Both the position numbers and the translations under genes were made by a program. Source: Tipula vernalis (Eukaryota > Arthropoda > Insecta > Diptera > Tipulidae). Taken from it: 64,000 nt of DNA. The notes beneath the pieces were generated by a model. It was given only the letters and a program-made list of their open reading frames with translations. It was not told the DNA's origin and did not search any database. The stretch covers positions 24,263,653-24,327,652 of the forward strand of contig OY282560.1 in the NCBI GenBank assembly GCA_958295665.1. Reading direction: 5' to 3'. Below, piece by piece: positions 56,431 to 64,000 of the stretch (its first letter is position 1; each line of letters begins with the position of its first letter).

Positions 56431-57642
56431 CTTCCTTTTTTTTTTTTTCATATATCATGTTTAATTTCGGTTGCTAACAACAATATCGACATTTTGTTTT
56501 CTGTTAACTTTAAGAGGGTATTAGACCTGTAGATTTTTTATCGACACGATTTTTACTTCCTTAATGTACAGCAGAATGCCCAAAAAATCGGAATAAATCG
56601 GATTTTGATGAGTTTCTGGAAAACCCTTGCTTATAGGGATGGATTAGAAGAGGTGTTTGAGAGTTAGGGCCAATTTTGTTATTTTTCAGAAGTTCGGGAA
56701 GTAACACAATTTAAAACAGCTATTAAAAATCAGCAAAAGAGTTTAAACACCCCAGCCTGGCAACTGTTTTAACAAAATGTTAAGAATACTATCCATTCCA
56801 GATGCTAGCTTTTCTAAACGGATTTCTTCGTTTTCCCCTGGATGGTAGTTGGATATTATTTGTTTACAGCTGATATTGGCACCAAAATCGACATCAGAAT
56901 GGGATGTTGACAGCTGAAGTCGCCGCATAAAATATAGTTAGATTTTCAACCAATTTTTGTTTTTCATTTTTAAAATTAGACCCGCTACATTTCGGATAAT
57001 AATATACAATACCTCGAACCGAGCTTCCAAGAAAGAGTTTGCTCCGGTAAAAGTGAAAGATGAATGTTAGATTTTATTAGGATTTCAATACCTCCAGACT
57101 ATAGAATCTATAGAAAGTAAAATCTGGGAATCTGTGCAGTTGCATCCGAATTTTCTTAAGACTATTTTAAAAGTGAAATATTTGTCAAATAGCTAAGTCC
57201 ATATGACAACTTAAAATGTAGGTCATTTGGTTAGCCGCTTCCAAGGATTTTCTCAAAACGATTCGGAAAATCAGTTAGAAGCATTTCAATCCAGGGTTTT
57301 GTGCCAGTTTTTAGAAAGTTTTGAAATTTTACCGAGGCATCATTAAAATGTATCCTGTGAAAGAAAAAATCTAAATTTGCTCTGTAAAGGTAAATAAGCT
57401 TTAATATGATTATTACTTCAACGAGGCTTTTACATCAACAAATAGTTCCACTCCGTTGTCTTATACCTTATATTAGGATTTAACAGTTTTGTTGTAATAA
57501 GCTTTCTTGATCGTTCGATTTTCGTACACGAATAATAAATAAATCCAGAGTTCCAATCCAAAATTCAATTTGGTAGTTGAGTTGAATAATTAGGGGTTTT
57601 AACCTGAAGATACAAAAGCCATACAATTGCAAAATTAACATT
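56431..57642. other. Intergenic DNA downstream of the TMBIM gene
   Basis: No transposon signature. It contains one small ATG-started minus-strand frame (56743-56928), listed separately, and otherwise AT-rich sequence. Confidence 0.5.
56743..56928 (-). other. Small open frame, hypothetical, 61 codons
   Basis: It starts at a true ATG (56928) and encodes a mixed-composition peptide with MRRLQLSTSHSDVDFGANIS at its start and LEKLASGMDSILNILLKQLP near its end. Composition is less AT-driven than neighbouring chance frames. I recognise no family. It could be a small gene, an exon or chance. Confidence 0.2.
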
Positions 57643-58531
57643 TTATTCAAAGAAGTAACCAAATAAATTTAAAAAAATTAAAAATATAACAACAATATCC
57701 ATATACAAAAAAATTGCAGCCGCAAAAAATTCATAGGCCTCATATTGATAGGATTGTCCACCTAGTATCATTTGTGACGAATACATCATAAACTAAAATT
57801 TCAATACGTTGACAATATAAATAAATTTAGCACAGAAACTGAAATTTGCACATACTCACAATCAAAAAAACGATTAAAATTAGTATTGCGGCGATTAATT
57901 CGAGTACCGGTTCTTTTTTAAAGTAACTGACGACAGTGGTAATTAAGACGAATGCCATCAATAGGACCCCCGTTGCAGTCAGGCCAAATGACCAATCTGT
58001 AAAATCAATCTACAATTTAAAATAATAATAATTTACTTTATATAGTAATAAAAAGCATGCCCTAAATTAACATACCGGCGTACATACTGCCATCATAATT
58101 ACAAACAAGGATGCAACCACCATTCCAATTACGGCCAACACTATGATAAACAAATTAAAAAATGATGTACTAACAGTACAGAGTAACGATAATGCTTCCA
58201 CAAGTATAACAATAACTACTCTTCCAAAAATCGGTTGCTTTAGCCAATTTAAAAAGCAAGCAGTAATCATAACGGTGATACCATATGCAACAATCGCAAC
58301 CCAAAAAAACCATAGGTGATGTAAAAAATCATGAAGACCCTTAAACAACAGCATCAAGACGATATGAATGATGGTGACACAAATGCTTAAACATACCAAT
58401 CCATATGATTTCATAATAAAATAGTGACGTCGTAAATTTTCGTCGTACGAATCGAAGGATCCGCGATCTCGAACATTTTCGATGTGGTATGTTAAAACAT
58501 CAACAGTAATGGGCAAAGATTCGAAGCTCAT
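57643..58531 (-). CDS. Bax inhibitor-1/Lifeguard (TMBIM) family membrane protein, three exons
   Basis: Exon 1 is 58531-58076, exon 2 58009-57860 and exon 3 57792-57643. The introns are 66 and 67 bp, both phase 0, with GTATGT...TAG and GTGAGT...TAG borders. Joined length is 251 residues. The start is the ATG at 58531, since the frame's earlier codon at 58546 is TTG. About seven hydrophobic segments are visible (roughly 43-63, 73-94, 103-121, 126-149, 160-181, 186-208, 222-246). Family landmarks are NLRRHYFIMKSYGL near the N-terminus, TPIDFTDWSFG after segment four, and MILGGQSYQYEAYEFFAAAI then FLYMDIVVIFLIFLNLFG at the C-terminus. TMBIM proteins sit in ER, Golgi or other internal membranes and modulate calcium and cell death. 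AATAAA overlaps the stop codon. It appears intact, the only such host gene here. Confidence 0.88.
57793..57859 (-). other. Intron 2 of the TMBIM-family gene
   Basis: 67 bp, donor ATT|GTGAGT, acceptor TTTTAG|TTTATG; removing it joins VFLI to FMMYSSQMILGG in frame. Confidence 0.82.
58010..58075 (-). other. Intron 1 of the TMBIM-family gene
   Basis: 66 bp, donor CCG|GTATGT, acceptor TTGTAG|ATTGAT; removing it joins TP to IDFTDW in frame. Confidence 0.85.
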
Positions 58532-58899
58532 TTTTAATGTATACAATTAAAAATTTATTTGCCCAAAATATACAAAATAAAAAAAATAAAATTTGAGAAT
58601 TTTTGGCATTATAAACACAAACAATTTTGGCATGTGAGTCGCGCGACTACTCCGGTGTACTGCGTGGAATGTTTCAAATGGAAAAACAAAGTTTTATTTA
58701 GGTTTACTTCAAGTCGATTTATTTAAAAATAAACGCGAATTTATGCTAGCATTTGTACGTCCAATCGTAAAAACCCTGTCTTAAATTTTTTGCATCCCTA
58801 ATTAGTTGCAAATTTTATTTAAAAAAGTTTACTAACCGCAGATAACTTTTCACCATAACTTGTCCGGTTTAACTTTCCTTCCCCGAGAGTCTCAAATGA
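58532..58899. promoter_or_regulatory. Upstream region of the TMBIM-family gene
   Basis: About 370 bp between the start codon and BEL copy F. It must contain the 5' untranslated region and probably the promoter. A more GC-rich patch (about 58630-58670, including GAGTCGCGCGACTAC, a small palindrome) stands out. No TATA box or initiator could be assigned with confidence. Confidence 0.35.
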
Positions 58900-58979
58900 G
58901 ATGAGCTGTGATTCGGGGTGAACTTTATTCAATATCCTCAGTACTCAGGGAAAGCTTCAGGTATACAAATAATTCCTAG

Positions 58980-59570
58980 AAATTTATAATTGGAAAACGA
59001 AAATCAATCGGCCGATGTTGTAACGGCTCAGTTTGCAATACAATCAGATAAAGCTTCTTAACTTGAAGAAACAAACAAGAAGCTTTTTGAACACATGATA
59101 CAAGCGGATAGCTCTGAAGCGGATTTTGAGACAGAAAATATAAGTGCCGATGAATATAAAAGTAGTTATCAAGTGGCAAAAGCTGCATTTAATCGATTTC
59201 CCACACCGGTAACCCAAGACAATGGTGGAAATAATTCGACAGTGAATGTTCCACAAGAAAATTCGCGAAAATTTAGACTACCAAAACTCAAGCTGAAGCG
59301 TTTCAACGGCGATCCAAAAGATTGGTTGCAGTTTTGGAGCATCGATATGTAAGGAATCAAGAGCGAGCGAAGTTGTGAACAGTTACCCGCCGACGGCGGC
59401 AAACTACACGATAGCAGTTGAAAGTTTGAAAAGAGATTCGGACGGGACGATCTTCTAGTAGAAATTTACGTCCGGGAATTATTGAAACTCGTGCTCAGCA
59501 AGTCGAAAGCTAATTTAACACAGATTTACGATAAGTTGGAAACGCAAATAATCGTTTTATAGTCGAAAAG
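58980..59570 (+). pseudogene. Gag remnants, BEL copy F
   Basis: 59095-59352 encodes an acidic N-terminal stretch and then FRLPKLKLKRFNGDPKDWLQ, the BEL Gag landmark. After a deletion, 59356-59450 has EVVNSYPPTAANYTIAVESL-like residues, and 59450-59560 continues in another frame with the 'VRELLKLV' type block. The central capsid part, knuckles and protease are missing before reverse transcriptase starts at 59610. Confidence 0.75.
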
Positions 59571-59609
59571 AGATTGATTATTCTGACCCATAAATTGAAA
59601 AATTAACAT

Positions 59610-61266
59610 TTGTTTGAGAAGTACGACGATTTATTGACACTTTGGGAAAAAGACGGCATTATCGAAGAAGTGCCCAGTGATCAGTTATCAGAGCATGATT
59701 ATTATTTGCCACATCGTCATGTTCTAAAAATTAGTAGCACCACACTGGTCCGACCAGTATTCGATGCTTCCGCGAAAATAAAAGACGGAGTTTCACTCAA
59801 CAAATGCCTTGAAACTAGTCCAAACCTTAGAGAAATGATCCCTAATATTTTGTTGAGATTCAGGAATCATGAAATTGGAATAGTTGCTGACATTGCAAAA
59901 GCATTTTTACAAATAAACATTGCGCCTTCGGATAGACGATTTTTGAAATTTTTTTGGTGGAGCAAGACCAAGAAAAATTATTTCATTTCAACACCGTCGC
60001 GTTGTTTTCAGGTTGACCTGTAGCCCATTTCTGCTAGGAACAACAATCGATTGTCATTTGGAAAAATGGTTCAAAAATCCACGAACATTGAAGGATCAGA
60101 GTTGATAGAGAAAATACGCGACTCATTCTACGTCGATAATTGTGTCACGAGCGTCAAATCGAAAATGGAGGCCCAGTATTTTCAAGACGAAACTACACGG
60201 ATCATGAAAAAAGCCTGTTTTGACCTCCGAGGGTGGGAGATGACGCACGATAATGGCCAATCTGACAACAGTGCCGTACTCGGAGTGATTTGGAAAAAGG
60301 ACAAAGATACATTGGGAGTTAATATAACAATAACGGAAAAATGACCAGAAAAAATTACGAAACGTTTTGTTCTATCCGCGGCGCATAAAGTTTTCGACCC
60401 ACTCGGTTGGGCCACGCCCACTTTGCTACCTCTGAAAATATTGCTCCAAAATTGATGACTACCAAAAACAGTTTCAAGCCTGGTACGATCAGATTCCTGA
60501 ACTTCGAGATCTAAGGGTCCCACGGTGGATTTTCGGAGAGGCACGTGACAAAGTAACGTTCCACATGTTTGTCGACGCAAGCAAAACCGCATATGCGGCT
60601 GCAATTTTTGTTCGAGTGGAAGGAGAAAATGGTACGTCCGTTTAGCTGGTACAAGCGAAATCACGAGTGAAGCCACGAGAAAATATTTCGATTCCACGCA
60701 TGGAACTCTTGGCAGCAATGCTTGGAGCACGCTTGATGAAAACCACAATCGATTCGTTAAAATTAAAGAAGGTAGAAATAATTTTTGGGACGGATTCGTC
60801 AACTGTTTTGTCCTGGATTCGTCGTAATGGTCAATGGGCAGTTTTTGTGTGGAATAGAATAACAGAAATACGAGCGACCACTGATATCAAAACTAGGTGT
60901 CACGTACCAGGCAATAAAAATCCAGCCGATCTGCCGTCACGAGGGTGTACAACCAGACAGCTCATAAATTTCAGATGGTGGGAGGGACCAGACTGGCTAA
61001 AAGATTCTCCTGATCACTGGCCAGCTGATCGTTTTGAGGATGAGGTTAACGCAGAGTTGAAGAAAAACGTAGAGAAAAATACGCCTGAAAGTTTCATTCA
61101 TGAGGCTACGGTACTCAGTTGTGCTAATGTGATTATCAGAGAATCTGATCCACCGTGGTATTTGCCACAGAATGTCAAGTTATTTAAAAACCGTCCGAAT
61201 GATTGCTTGGATTTTTCGATTTGCGCGAAATTGCAAAGTAAATTCAGAATGCCGCCAAAAGGGTGA
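59610..61266 (+). pseudogene. Reverse transcriptase and RNase H, BEL copy F
   Basis: 59610-60023 has DYYLPHRHVLK, VRPVFDASAKIKDGVSLN and GIVADIAKAFLQINIAPSDR, with the first catalytic Asp in VADIAKAF. After a short gap and frame change, 60051-60344 has SFYVDNCVTSVKSKMEA, where the second acid of the box is Asn, and CFDLRGWEMTHDN. Connection pieces lie at 60360-60660 (FDPLGWATP, FHMFVDASKTAYAAAIFV). 60667-61266 is a clean 199-codon frame with IPRMELLAAMLGARLM, FGTDSSTVLSWIRRN and VPGNKNPADLPSRGC, the RNase H end. Three frame breaks in all. Confidence 0.88.
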
Positions 61267-62772
61267 AATCAGCGCGAGAGAATTTATTGATTGCGAATTT
61301 TGAAAATCAGCCAGACGAGGCCTTTGAAGGAATAAACGATTCAAGATTAAAGACCCTCGAAGTCTATAAAGAAGAAAGCACCGGATTAATCAGAACGAAA
61401 TCACTGGTTTCAAATCGCGATGACAGTTTTGGCGTCAGATTTCCGATAGTTTTAAGCCATAATCATGAATTGGTCCAACTGCTTATTACGCATACACACC
61501 TGAAAAATATTCACACGGGCATCAATACAATGTTAAAAATTTTGAGAGAACATTTTTGGATTACTTCAAGTCGGCGTGCTGTAAAAAATGTCATACAAAA
61601 GTGTGTAACCTGTCGCCGTTTTGCAGGAAAAACATTAAAAGCACCGCCTACGAGTTTTCCCGCAAGGAGAGTCACAGATGCAAAAGTTTTTGCAATCACG
61701 GGAGTAGACTACGCAGAGCCTCTCTTTCTACGAGAAGGTCAAAAGTGATACATCTATTTATTTACCTGCGCAGTATACCGTGCCATTCATACTTGAGCTA
61801 GTTACGACATTGTCAGCTGACGGATTTCTCGAAGCTTTGCGCAGATTTATACATCGTAGAGGAAGACCGAGCTACATTTACAGCGATAACGGTACCAGTT
61901 TTGTCAAAGCTAACCGTTTACTGCAACACGTCAATTGGAAGAAAATTTCGAGTTATTGTGCGACCGAAAAAATTGAGTGGGGTTTTAATCCTTCATTCGC
62001 CCCATGGTGGGGTGCGTGGTGGAAGAGAATGGTACGCCTTGTAAAAGATCTTCTGAAAAGAACCCTTGGCATTACAAGTTTCAGTTACGAGGAATTGAAC
62101 ACCAAACTCTGCGAATGCGAATCGGTCATTAATGCTCGTCCCATCACCTATTCACCGGAAGATAAAAACAACATTTGTGTCATAAGCCCAGACATGTTTT
62201 TGAAAGAAATTCACGTAGACGGCGTACCAGATATAGACGAAATTGAAAAAACATCGCTATCCCGCAAGTTACGTTATCGGCAGCGACTACGCGAGGAAAT
62301 CAAAGATTGTTTTCGCACAGAGTACCTCGGTCAACATTCCAGAAGAACAAAAGTCAATAAAGATCTCTGTAAAACATTGAAGGTCGGTGACTTATTCTTC
62401 ATTTCAACTGATAACCAAAAGGCTTGCAAGTGGCCTTTAGCCAGAATACAAGAACTAATTCCCAGCAACGACGGAGAAATTAGGACAGTAAAACTCAAAA
62501 CCTCCTCAAATGTATTGGTTAGACCAGTTCAGCGATTGATTTCACTGGAAGCGGATTCGGATGAATATCTCCCTAAATATGTGGAAAAGTCGACGGAAAA
62601 GTCAACACCAGAGGAATGTTCTGAAGAACCAATCGACAAAGATCGACAAGACATGGGCGGATCAAGTTCGGGTGACACCATGGAGCCCCCACAAAACGCA
62701 TCCGAAGTGCAGCAGGTACTGCAGACACGACGAGGGCGGGCAGTCAAGGCGCCGAAACGCTACATCGAATGA
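61263..62772 (+). pseudogene. Integrase, BEL copy F, catalytic Glu apparently lost
   Basis: 61263-61748 carries the zinc-binding region with LLITHTHLKNIHTGINTMLK and CVTCRRFAGKT, then ITGVDYAEPLF with the first catalytic Asp. After a frame change, 61780-62772 is a 330-codon frame with RGRPSYIYSDNGTSFVKANR (second Asp) and then PWWGAWWKRMVRLVKDLLKR. BEL integrases have Glu-Arg where this copy has Lys-Arg (AAG in place of a GAG-type codon). CESVINARPITY and a C-terminal domain with a basic, Ser/Thr/Pro-rich tail follow. The frameshift and the Glu to Lys change both argue against activity. Confidence 0.87.
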
Positions 62773-62856
62773 CATGTTAAAATAAATCATTATCTATATG
62801 GACGTTTCTTAAATTACCGAAATCGTCAATTAAAGCAATTTAAAAAGGTGGGAGAA

Positions 62857-63131
62857 TGTTGAAAAATGTAGTTCATATTGTGAGCGCCACGGCGAATTTT
62901 ATCTGTAGTTTCTTATGATTTTTGGTTTTTAAAGTTTTTGCGACTGAGCATGCGTTGATCTTACGTGTGTGCTTCAATTTTATAAATGAACGAAGTCGCT
63001 TGGCATCCATCGTGCGAGCAACAACAAATTAACGATTATCCTAGTTATTTTTCGAATAAATAGTATTTTTTATATTTTCCATTCTAAGGCACGAGTTGTT
63101 TTATTACTCTACCTAAAACGATTTTGTAACA
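62857..63131 (+). repeat. 3' LTR of BEL copy F
   Basis: 275 bp from TGTTGAAAAATGTAG to CGATTTTGTAACA, with TG...CA ends, directly after the polypurine tract. It contains a TATAAAT box (about 62980), an AATAAA signal (about 63055) and a GC-rich stretch between. No second LTR of this type was found in the window. Confidence 0.8.
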
Positions 63132-63231
63132 ACGGCCAATGAGGACTGAGCTTGGCTGATTTCTTAACCGATTATGATGAAATTTGATGTGGGTAATGAA
63201 AATGGGATTCTAAAATGATTTCTGGATAAAG

Positions 63232-63319
63232 TTCTGGAATATGGCCAAGTGTCTTGGAATTTGTCTATTCCTCAACCGAGAAATAGACAAATTCCATGAC
63301 ACTTGGCCATATTCCAGAA
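63232..63319. repeat. 88-bp hairpin within the minisatellite
   Basis: TTCTGGAATATGGCCAAGTG and its complement, continuing through AATTTGTCTATT-type sequence, form arms of about 38 bp around a short loop (CTCAACCGAG region). Confidence 0.8.
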
Positions 63320-63355
63320 TTCTAAAATTATTCTTGGATAAAGCTTTGGAATATC

Positions 63356-63560
63356 AATGGTATGATGGATGGTATGATGATGTGATGTTATGATGGTATA
63401 ATGGTGTGATGGTTTTGTATACAAGAATTGTGTGATGGTGGTATGATGATATCGACATATTATGGTATGATGGTATAATGGGATGGTGATATGATGGTAT
63501 GATGGTATGATGGTATGATAGTGATGGTATGATGGTGTGATGGTAAGTTGGTATGATGGT
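63356..63560. repeat. GATGGTAT microsatellite
   Basis: A long run of ATGGTATGATGGT-like repeats (units GATGGTAT, GATGGTGT) with interruptions. Confidence 0.9.
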
Positions 63561-64000
63561 ATGAGTTGAGCAGTGGGTTGAGATTTGGTTCGAGCTAAGT
63601 TGAGTTGAAGTTGAGTTAGGATTTAGTTAGCCTGAATTGGGGTTAAGTGAATTGTTTGGTTGGGGAAATATTTAGAGTTGATTTGGAGTTATTTGATGTT
63701 TTGGTTGACGGTTAATTTGGTGATTATATGAGATGGAGGTTGATTTGTATATTGAGTTGGAGGTTGAGCTGATGATTTGCTTAAGAGATTCATTTCGGGA
63801 TTGATTTGGGAATTCAATTAATCAAGACCGAAGTTCTTACCACCTCATGAGATTTTAGCCCTTTAAATTTTTATTCTGTGTTTTAAAGGCGCATGCTGTT
63901 AGATGTTTTGTTATTTTGGAAGTTTTTCTCCGCCTAACGAAAGAATGCCACCCCTTTATCAAATTCGAAATCATCAACGTGCGGTTGATTTAACGTAGTT

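Larger units (their letters stand above)
58900..63131 (+). mobile_element. BEL/Pao retrotransposon copy F with 3' LTR
   Basis: On the plus strand: Gag (about 58980-59570), reverse transcriptase and RNase H (59610-61266), integrase (61263-62772), a polypurine tract (AAAAAGGTGGGAGAA) and a 3' LTR (62857-63131). A 5' LTR was not found, and Gag and protease are heavily shortened, so the copy is 5'-deleted. It belongs to a different BEL subgroup from copies A-E: it has YVDN in place of YVDD and a distinct integrase. It is the best-preserved BEL copy in the window. Confidence 0.88.
63140..63834. repeat. Repeat-family element, copy 2 (partial)
   Basis: It shares with 47857-49689 the TTCTTAACCGATTATGATGA-type minisatellite unit, the TTGAGTTGAAGTTGAG low-complexity part and the ending CAAGACCGAAGT (63823-63834). 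The left end with ACTTCGGTCT is not seen; BEL copy F lies there instead. Confidence 0.6.

Noticed and set aside
58532..58546. Five-codon N-terminal extension of the TMBIM-family protein
   Set aside because: The codon at 58546 is TTG; the first ATG in the frame is at 58531, with an A at position -3.
60182..60802. 206-codon minus-strand frame opposite BEL copy F
   Set aside because: Overlaps well-supported reverse transcriptase and RNase H motifs on the plus strand; no recognisable domain.
1..64000. tRNA or rRNA genes
   Set aside because: I looked for tRNA-like B-box and cloverleaf sequences and conserved rRNA blocks and recognised none, though a covariance-model search could find what reading by eye misses.

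Overview
The window looks like a transposon-dense, AT-rich stretch of an arthropod nuclear genome, most likely an insect and plausibly a fly. The reasons are an intron-containing animal gene with two introns of about 66 bp, no bacterial gene organisation, and the transposon mix: BEL/Pao, Ty3/gypsy, Jockey-type LINE, Penelope, mariner, Tc1 and a Foldback/NOF element, the last best known from Drosophila. The species assignment is inference. Almost every protein-coding signal belongs to a mobile element, and most are broken by frameshifts, stops, deletions or later insertions.

Layout. 1-6820: two decayed BEL/Pao copies on the minus strand (A and B) separated by 1.8 kb of AT-rich DNA. 6852-9462: an 80-bp palindrome and two arrays of a short GCGGGATTTT-type repeat flanking a LINE remnant. 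9528-11386: a Tc1-like element with matching ends but a broken transposase. 11389-13640: featureless AT-rich DNA. 13645-30085: a 127/148-bp minisatellite block whose outer edges are inverted copies of each other. It is split by a complete 12.66-kb Foldback/NOF element (16990-29649) with a 9-bp target duplication. The element's arms are 178-bp tandem repeats (about 16 copies left, 25 right) around a long intact minus-strand gene. A mariner sits inside it, and a 167-bp miniature inverted-repeat element sits inside the mariner. 30086-33062: AT-rich, nothing recognised.

33063-41222: two gypsy LTRs head to head, a Jockey-type LINE inserted in one of them, then a broken gypsy pol with part of a 3' LTR. 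41310-46640: two more BEL/Pao copies (C, D; minus). 47857-49689: a repeat family with TTGAGTTG-rich and about 100-bp minisatellite parts, seen again at 63140-63834. 49812-56430: a plus-strand BEL/Pao copy (E) interrupted by a 2.35-kb near-perfect palindrome made of two truncated Penelope elements. 57643-58531: the only convincing host gene, a three-exon Bax-inhibitor-1/Lifeguard (TMBIM) family membrane protein on the minus strand. About 58900-63131: a plus-strand BEL/Pao copy (F) with a recognisable 3' LTR.

The genes do not form a pathway. The window is a record of nested insertions. The most notable item is the Foldback/NOF element. Its protein joins a MULE-type DDE transposase to a C-terminal region with the Cys, His and Asp boxes of a ubiquitin-specific-protease-like fold. 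The element retains identical 131-bp termini and a clean target duplication, so it is a candidate for recent or present activity.
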